Assembly: GCA_017407995.1 (NCBI GenBank)
Contig: JAFQVM010000023.1
Coordinates: 1 to 64,000, forward strand
Source of the DNA: Clostridia bacterium
Lineage (GTDB): Bacteria; Bacillota; Clostridia; Oscillospirales; Acutalibacteraceae
Direction: 5' to 3'
DNA length: 64,000 bases
The notes beneath the pieces are model-generated. The model did not search any database. It was not told the DNA's origin and saw only the letters and a program-made list of their open reading frames with translations. Within the stretch, counting starts at the first letter, position 1. Each line of letters starts with the position of its first letter. Of this stretch, positions 60,844 to 64,000 are shown in pieces. A program made the position numbers and the translations under genes.

Positions 60844-61737
60844 TCATTTTTGGCTGGTTTTTGGTTCATCAGCAATTGCCTGAACAATTGCCTCATGATG
60901 ATTTTCTATCAAATACTGCGGATACTCGCCTTTGTTCTGGCGGCGTTTTTTCGTGAAGAGTTCATCAACAAATGTCTTTTGAAGCAATACTTCACCGCGG
61001 TACTTTTCGTTGTTCAGAATCAGGCGTATTGTTTCTATGCCCCAGACATCTTTGCCTCGGGGTGATTTGATTCCGTGTTCCGATAACTTTTTCGATATGC
61101 CTCGCAGAGTTACGCCCTGCTCACGCCAACTGTATATGTTTCGTATAACCTCGGCTTCGGGTTCATAAACCTCTAATTTACCGTTGCAGTTTTTGCGGTA
61201 ACCGTAACACTCTGCATCAGCGAATTTTGAAGTACCTTCTGCAAAACGTGCACGGATACCCCAACGGGTGTTATAGCTTTTTTCTTCGCTTTCGTGCTGA
61301 AACATTGACTCTTGCACCGTCATCAATACCGTTGCATTCAAATCGCTGATATAAATATTTTCAACCTCAAAAAACACTTCTACCTTTAATGCTTTAAGTT
61401 CATCACAGGACTTTAGAAATTGTACTGTATTTCTGCCAAGTCTGCTGATTGATTTTATAAGAATCAAATCAATTTTACCGTTGCGGCAATCTTGCATCAA
61501 TTCTTGAAACCCAAGCATTTTCTTATTGTTAAGACCCGAGGCTGTATCGGCATATATGCCGACAAACTGCCAACCGGGTTTGCTTTTTATAAGATTCTCA
61601 TAATACTCCTGCTGGGTTTCCAGACTGCGGAGCTGTATTTCCTGATCAGTACTGACACGGCAATACGCTGCCACCTTTTTAATTAACTGCCGTTTAAATA
61701 AAATTTGTTTATTTGCCGGGATAAATTCAACTTTCAT
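60844..61737 (-). CDS. Serine recombinase, C-terminally truncated
   Basis: A 297-aa large-serine-recombinase relative. The resolvase domain is complete: VAAYCRVSTDQE with catalytic Ser29, GIYADTASGLNNKKM, LILIKSISRLGRN. The recombinase domain follows (CYGYRKNCNGKLEVYEPEAE, TLRGISKKLSEHGIKSP, LILNNEKYRGEVLLQKTFV) and stops after ENHHEAIV. The usual zinc-ribbon and coiled-coil region (another 150-250 residues) is absent, replaced by QAIADEPKTSQK. It therefore is probably inactive as an integrase. AAAGGAG precedes the ATG. Confidence 0.8.
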   Translation of the reverse strand: MKVEFIPANKQILFKRQLIKKVAAYCRVSTDQEIQLRSLETQQEYYENLIKSKPGWQFVGIYADTASGLNNKKMLGFQELMQDCRNGKIDLILIKSISRLGRNTVQFLKSCDELKALKVEVFFEVENIYISDLNATVLMTVQESMFQHESEEKSYNTRWGIRARFAEGTSKFADAECYGYRKNCNGKLEVYEPEAEVIRNIYSWREQGVTLRGISKKLSEHGIKSPRGKDVWGIETIRLILNNEKYRGEVLLQKTFVDELFTKKRRQNKGEYPQYLIENHHEAIVQAIADEPKTSQK

Positions 61738-61823
61738 AAGGGGGGTCTCCTTTTATTTTCTATGTATTACCATAGATTTTTTAAAAAGGAAGTCCCTTTT
61801 TTATTTTTCTGCGTTATGCCCAA

Positions 61824-62156
61824 TTATTTCTTGCGACACTTGGTGTTTTTAGCCTTGATTTCCTGCACAGCTTCAAAATCCTCTTTTGAAATGATCTGCG
61901 GATAATCATCCGTCCCGACATACACAGGGTTAGAAAGTATGTTGGAAATAATCTGCTTTCCCCATACAAGTTTGTTGCGGGGCGAACATATTTTTAATTC
62001 CTGCAAGGATTCGGAAATATCCGATAAGCTGTTGTTGTTCAGATACAGATGAAAAATCCATTTTATCGCAGCCGCTTGTGCTTCATATATTTCATATGAA
62101 TCCTTGCCGCAATTGTAGCCGAAATATAAATTCTGTGCAGTGTAATTTGATGCCAT
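61824..62156 (-). CDS. Short recombinase-domain protein
   Basis: A 110-aa protein that matches only the recombinase domain of serine recombinases (AQNLYFGYNCGKDSYEIYEA, AIKWIFHLYLNNNSLSDISE, GKQIISNILSNPVYVGTDDY). It has its own strong AAGGAGG site, so it may be a genuine small subunit of a multi-recombinase module rather than debris. It precedes the truncated recombinase by 87 bp on the same strand. No catalytic Ser domain is present. Confidence 0.65.
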   Translation of the reverse strand: MASNYTAQNLYFGYNCGKDSYEIYEAQAAAIKWIFHLYLNNNSLSDISESLQELKICSPRNKLVWGKQIISNILSNPVYVGTDDYPQIISKEDFEAVQEIKAKNTKCRKK

Positions 62157-62319
62157 ATTTACTCCTCCTTTTTCACGATATGGTTACACTGGTAAGAACA
62201 AATGTTCGTATAAATAATAATATTTTTCGACAAAAATGTCAATATAAAATTCACATAAAATTGCATACATAAGGAAAAATGATGCGAAAAAGCAGATTTT
62301 TACAATCTTGATGATAAAT

Positions 62320-62400
62320 AAGCAAATCATACGATTACCTTTCACTGAAAAGCAAATCATACGATATGAAAAAACTAAAAGCAAATCATACGATTTGCTT
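62320..62400. repeat. Three direct copies of a 16-bp repeat, the last completed to a palindrome
   Basis: AAGCAAATCATACGAT occurs at 62320-62335, 62350-62365 and 62379-62394, starts 30 and 29 bp apart. The third copy extends to GATTTGCTT, making a 9-bp inverted repeat around ATAC (62379-62400). The spacing near three helical turns suggests protein binding on one DNA face. Confidence 0.85.
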
Positions 62401-62451
62401 GTTTTGTGTCAAAATTGTCCACCCTTAACCAGTGGCTGAAATACAAACAAA

Positions 62452-62491
62452 AAAGCACCAAAACAGCTAAAAAGAGCCGTTTTAGTGCTTC
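62452..62491. terminator. Hairpin terminator near tRNA-Leu(UAG)
   Basis: AAAGCACCAAAAC / GTTTTAGTGCTT hairpin with T run on the minus strand; may end tRNA-Leu(UAG) transcription. Confidence 0.6.
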
Positions 62492-62545
62492 TTTGGAATA
62501 ATAATCGTTAAGAACGAGCGTTTTTGTTCTAAAAAAGAACGAACC

Positions 62546-62565
62546 GGACTTAATTGCTTAAGTCC
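62546..62565 (-). terminator. Hairpin directly after tRNA-Leu(UAG)
   Basis: GGACTTAATTGCTTAAGTCC lies 9 bp past the tRNA CCA end, with TTCTTTTTT after it on the minus strand. It differs from the terminator in the 76-bp repeat. Confidence 0.6.
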
Positions 62566-62573
62566 AGTCGTCG

Positions 62574-62657
62574 TGGTGCGGATAACAGGGGTCGAACCTG
62601 CACGGGGTTACCACCAGATCCTAAATCTGACGCGTCTGCCAATTCCGCCATATCCGC
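62574..62657 (-). tRNA. tRNA-Leu (anticodon UAG)
   Basis: Minus-strand class II tRNA with acceptor arms GCGGATA/TATCCGC and encoded CCA. The anticodon loop TTTAGGA gives UAG, decoding CUA and other CUN. Its last 33 bp are repeated at 45943-45975, marking it as the integration target of the island. Confidence 0.93.
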
Positions 62658-62689
62658 ATTTTCAAGCTCTGCATCCCAAGAGCTTTAAT

Positions 62690-62718
62690 ATTATAGCAGA
62701 CACAAAAAATTTTTTCAA
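62690..62718 (-). promoter_or_regulatory. SigA-type promoter of tRNA-Leu(UAG)
   Basis: Minus strand: TTGAAA (62718-62713), 17-nt spacer, TATAAT (62695-62690), 32 bp upstream of the tRNA. Confidence 0.75.
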
Positions 62719-62757
62719 GTTTTTTACCTATTACACAGCAAAAAAAGTAAAAAATAC

Positions 62758-62786
62758 TTGCTTTTCTTTGCTTAATCTGTTATCAT
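62758..62786 (+). promoter_or_regulatory. SigA-type promoter of rpmB
   Basis: TTGCTT (62758-62763), 17-nt spacer, TATCAT (62781-62786), 35 bp upstream of the ATG. Confidence 0.6.
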
Positions 62787-62821
62787 ATCATCTGTTAGCG
62801 ATTAAAAAGGAGGTGCGACAC

Positions 62822-63010
62822 ATGGCAAAATGCGAATATTGCGGTAAAGATGTGTCTTTCGGCATTAAAGTTTCTCACTCACACAGACGTTCCAACAGAA
62901 CTTGGAAGCCCAACATCAAGAGAGTCAAGGCTATTGTCAACGGTTCTCCTAAGAGGGTTTATGCATGTACTCGTTGCCTTCGTTCCGGCAAAGTTACACG
63001 TGCTGTCTGA
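62822..63010 (+). CDS. rpmB: 50S ribosomal protein L28
   Basis: Large-subunit ribosomal protein, 62 aa. MAKCEYCGKDVSFGIKVSHS at the start and VYACTRCLRSGKV at the end provide two CxxC pairs, the zinc-binding form. AAGGAGG precedes the ATG. The longer frame reading from 62573 includes translated tRNA and is not real. Confidence 0.96.
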   Translation: MAKCEYCGKDVSFGIKVSHSHRRSNRTWKPNIKRVKAIVNGSPKRVYACTRCLRSGKVTRAV

Positions 63011-63028
63011 TTAAAACCGAAAAGATTT

Positions 63029-63058
63029 AAAGAGACTGCTTAAAAGCAGTCTCTTTTT
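63029..63058. terminator. Terminator after rpmB
   Basis: AAAGAGACTGCTT / AAGCAGTCTCTTTTT hairpin between rpmB and the convergent LCP gene. Confidence 0.88.
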
Positions 63059-63075
63059 CGTTTATATTGGTTTTT

Positions 63076-64000
63076 CTATTCCTCGTACAAAAACTTATTC
63101 ATCCTTTTTGCAGTAGCATCGATATCAATTGAAATAATCGACATTCCGTTATATGTCTTATACGAGAACGCATCGCTGTAAGGAATATTCTGGGACTCCA
63201 GCGAAAAGTTTTCTCCCTGCATCGCTATTGAACCAAAGAATGATGCAAGTGTTGTTACCGGTATATTTGTCTTAACAAGCTTACATGCATAATCAGTCAG
63301 CTCATAAATATCTTCAACCGATTTCTCTGCTATTATTTTTTTAGCAAGAGTTGTTATAACCTTTCTCTGTCGCTCAGTTCTTCCAAAATCGCTGTCAACA
63401 TAACGGGTACGCATGTAATACAGTGCCATCGCTCCATCCATATGGCAAGGACCTGCTTTAAAGTCTTTTCTACCCAAATAACCGTTGCCGTTATAATGAT
63501 TTGCTTCAGCCTGAGTAAGTGATATGTCAACTCCGCCTAAATAATCTATAAAATTCCTTGTTCCGTTAAAATCTATAACCGCAAAATGCTGAATATCCAA
63601 ACCAAAAATCTGATTTACCGTATTTACCGCAAGTCCTACTCCATCATATGAATACGCCGCATTAAGTCTGTTCCAGTCATGACCCTCAATAGGAACAAGT
63701 AAGTCTCTCATTAACGATACCATCTTGCATTTTCCTGTTTTCTTGTTATAAGACATAACAATCATGGAATCGCTTCTGCCACGCTCTTTTGTTACGTTTC
63801 TTGAATCCGTACCCAAAACAAGGATATTAAAAACATCGGAATCTCGTTGCGGAACCTTATAGATAGGAGTTTTACCGTAAACACTTATCGCATTGGAAGA
63901 ATCTCCAAAGGAAATGCTGTGGTCAAATCTGTTACCCGGTAAAGTCTCGGAAGATGTTCCCTGCAACTCATATAAATAACTATCCTCATCTTCTGAAGTG
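63076..64000 (-). CDS. LytR-CpsA-Psr family protein (5' end beyond window)
   Basis: LCP-family enzyme that attaches anionic polymers to peptidoglycan at the outer face of the membrane. Visible blocks: FNILVLGTDSRNVTKERGRSDSMIV, MVSLMRDLLVPIEGHDWNRLNAAY (Arg and Asp contacts for polyprenyl phosphate), FAVIDFNGTRNFIDYLGGVDI and YMRTRYVDSDFGRTERQRKVI. The frame stays open to the window end, so the N-terminal membrane anchor is missing from view; a TTG at 63966 is not the likely start. Confidence 0.88.
   Translation of the reverse strand, partial: TSEDEDSYLYELQGTSSETLPGNRFDHSISFGDSSNAISVYGKTPIYKVPQRDSDVFNILVLGTDSRNVTKERGRSDSMIVMSYNKKTGKCKMVSLMRDLLVPIEGHDWNRLNAAYSYDGVGLAVNTVNQIFGLDIQHFAVIDFNGTRNFIDYLGGVDISLTQAEANHYNGNGYLGRKDFKAGPCHMDGAMALYYMRTRYVDSDFGRTERQRKVITTLAKKIIAEKSVEDIYELTDYACKLVKTNIPVTTLASFFGSIAMQGENFSLESQNIPYSDAFSYKTYNGMSIISIDIDATAKRMNKFLYEE

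Larger units (their letters stand above)
62157..62573. other. Right island end without genes
   Basis: Holds the triple 16-bp repeat (62320-62400) and two hairpins (62452-62491 and 62546-62565). The 62184-62384 frame is not supported by a ribosome site. Confidence 0.55.

Noticed and set aside
62184..62384. 66-codon hydrophobic minus-strand frame at the island right end
   Set aside because: It reads through the triple 16-bp repeat and lacks a ribosome site.
62573..62821. N-terminal extension of rpmB through the tRNA-Leu gene
   Set aside because: The extension translates the tRNA; L28 starts at the ATG at 62822 behind AAGGAGG.
1..64000. CRISPR array or cas genes
   Set aside because: Searched by eye for regularly spaced direct repeats with unique spacers; the 42-bp array has no variable spacers and the 16-bp triplet is too short and few; no cas-like proteins.

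Overview
The window looks like a chromosomal segment of a low-to-moderate GC, endospore-forming gut Clostridium relative, most likely Oscillospiraceae/Ruminococcaceae. This is an inference from the gene content: a dipicolinate synthase pair, a GerA-type germination protein beside a SpoIID/peptidoglycan-binding protein, a zinc-type L28, many secreted proteins, glycoside hydrolases for host or plant glycans, and frequent TTG starts behind strong Shine-Dalgarno sites.

Left part (1-16.7 kb): two tRNA-Leu genes (GAG, CAG), then a minus-strand run of housekeeping genes (class B PBP, U32 tRNA hydroxylation protein, MltG, 5-formyl-THF cyclo-ligase, DJ-1 protein, GNAT, DUF2156). Three secreted proteins follow, two of them tandem paralogs, all ending in hydrophobic or amphipathic tails. 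Next come spoVFA-spoVFB, divergent murC, and tmcAL.

Middle (16.8-45.8 kb): ackA, then a GlcNAc-salvage group (CBM9-like protein, APH-fold sugar kinase, GH89 alpha-N-acetylglucosaminidase) and a large propeller/toroid protein of unknown role. A hemolysin III protein precedes a three-gene sporulation/germination operon. A 50-residue amphipathic peptide gene lies next to a compact operon encoding free-standing adenylation, condensation and carrier proteins (31.1-34.3 kb), a minimal NRPS-like system. ADP-ribosylglycohydrolase plus ribokinase, GH36 alpha-galactosidase, a TIM-barrel sugar isomerase, GH2 beta-galactosidase, purC, a lipoprotein and an AT-rich orphan complete this part.

Right part (45.9-62.6 kb) reads as an island at the 3' end of tRNA-Leu(UAG). 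The last 33 bp of the tRNA gene are repeated at 45943-45975. A 76-bp segment (tRNA tail plus its terminator) is present at 45877-45952 and 54454-54529, which splits the island into two segments of about 8 kb. Segment A holds lipoproteins, a TPM protein, zinc-ribbon proteins and a 7TM-LuxR regulator behind a frameshifted XRE gene. Segment B holds a DUF5412 protein, a 42-bp tandem array, a restriction-modification locus (GHKL ATPase fused to a PD-(D/E)XK nuclease, a SacI-like candidate endonuclease, a C5-cytosine methyltransferase), small accessory genes, two incomplete serine recombinases and a triple 16-bp repeat. Beyond the tRNA come rpmB and an LCP-family protein cut by the window end.

The strongest candidates for undescribed biology are the A/C/T trio and the ATPase-nuclease restriction locus. 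All functional calls come from reading the sequence; no database search was possible.
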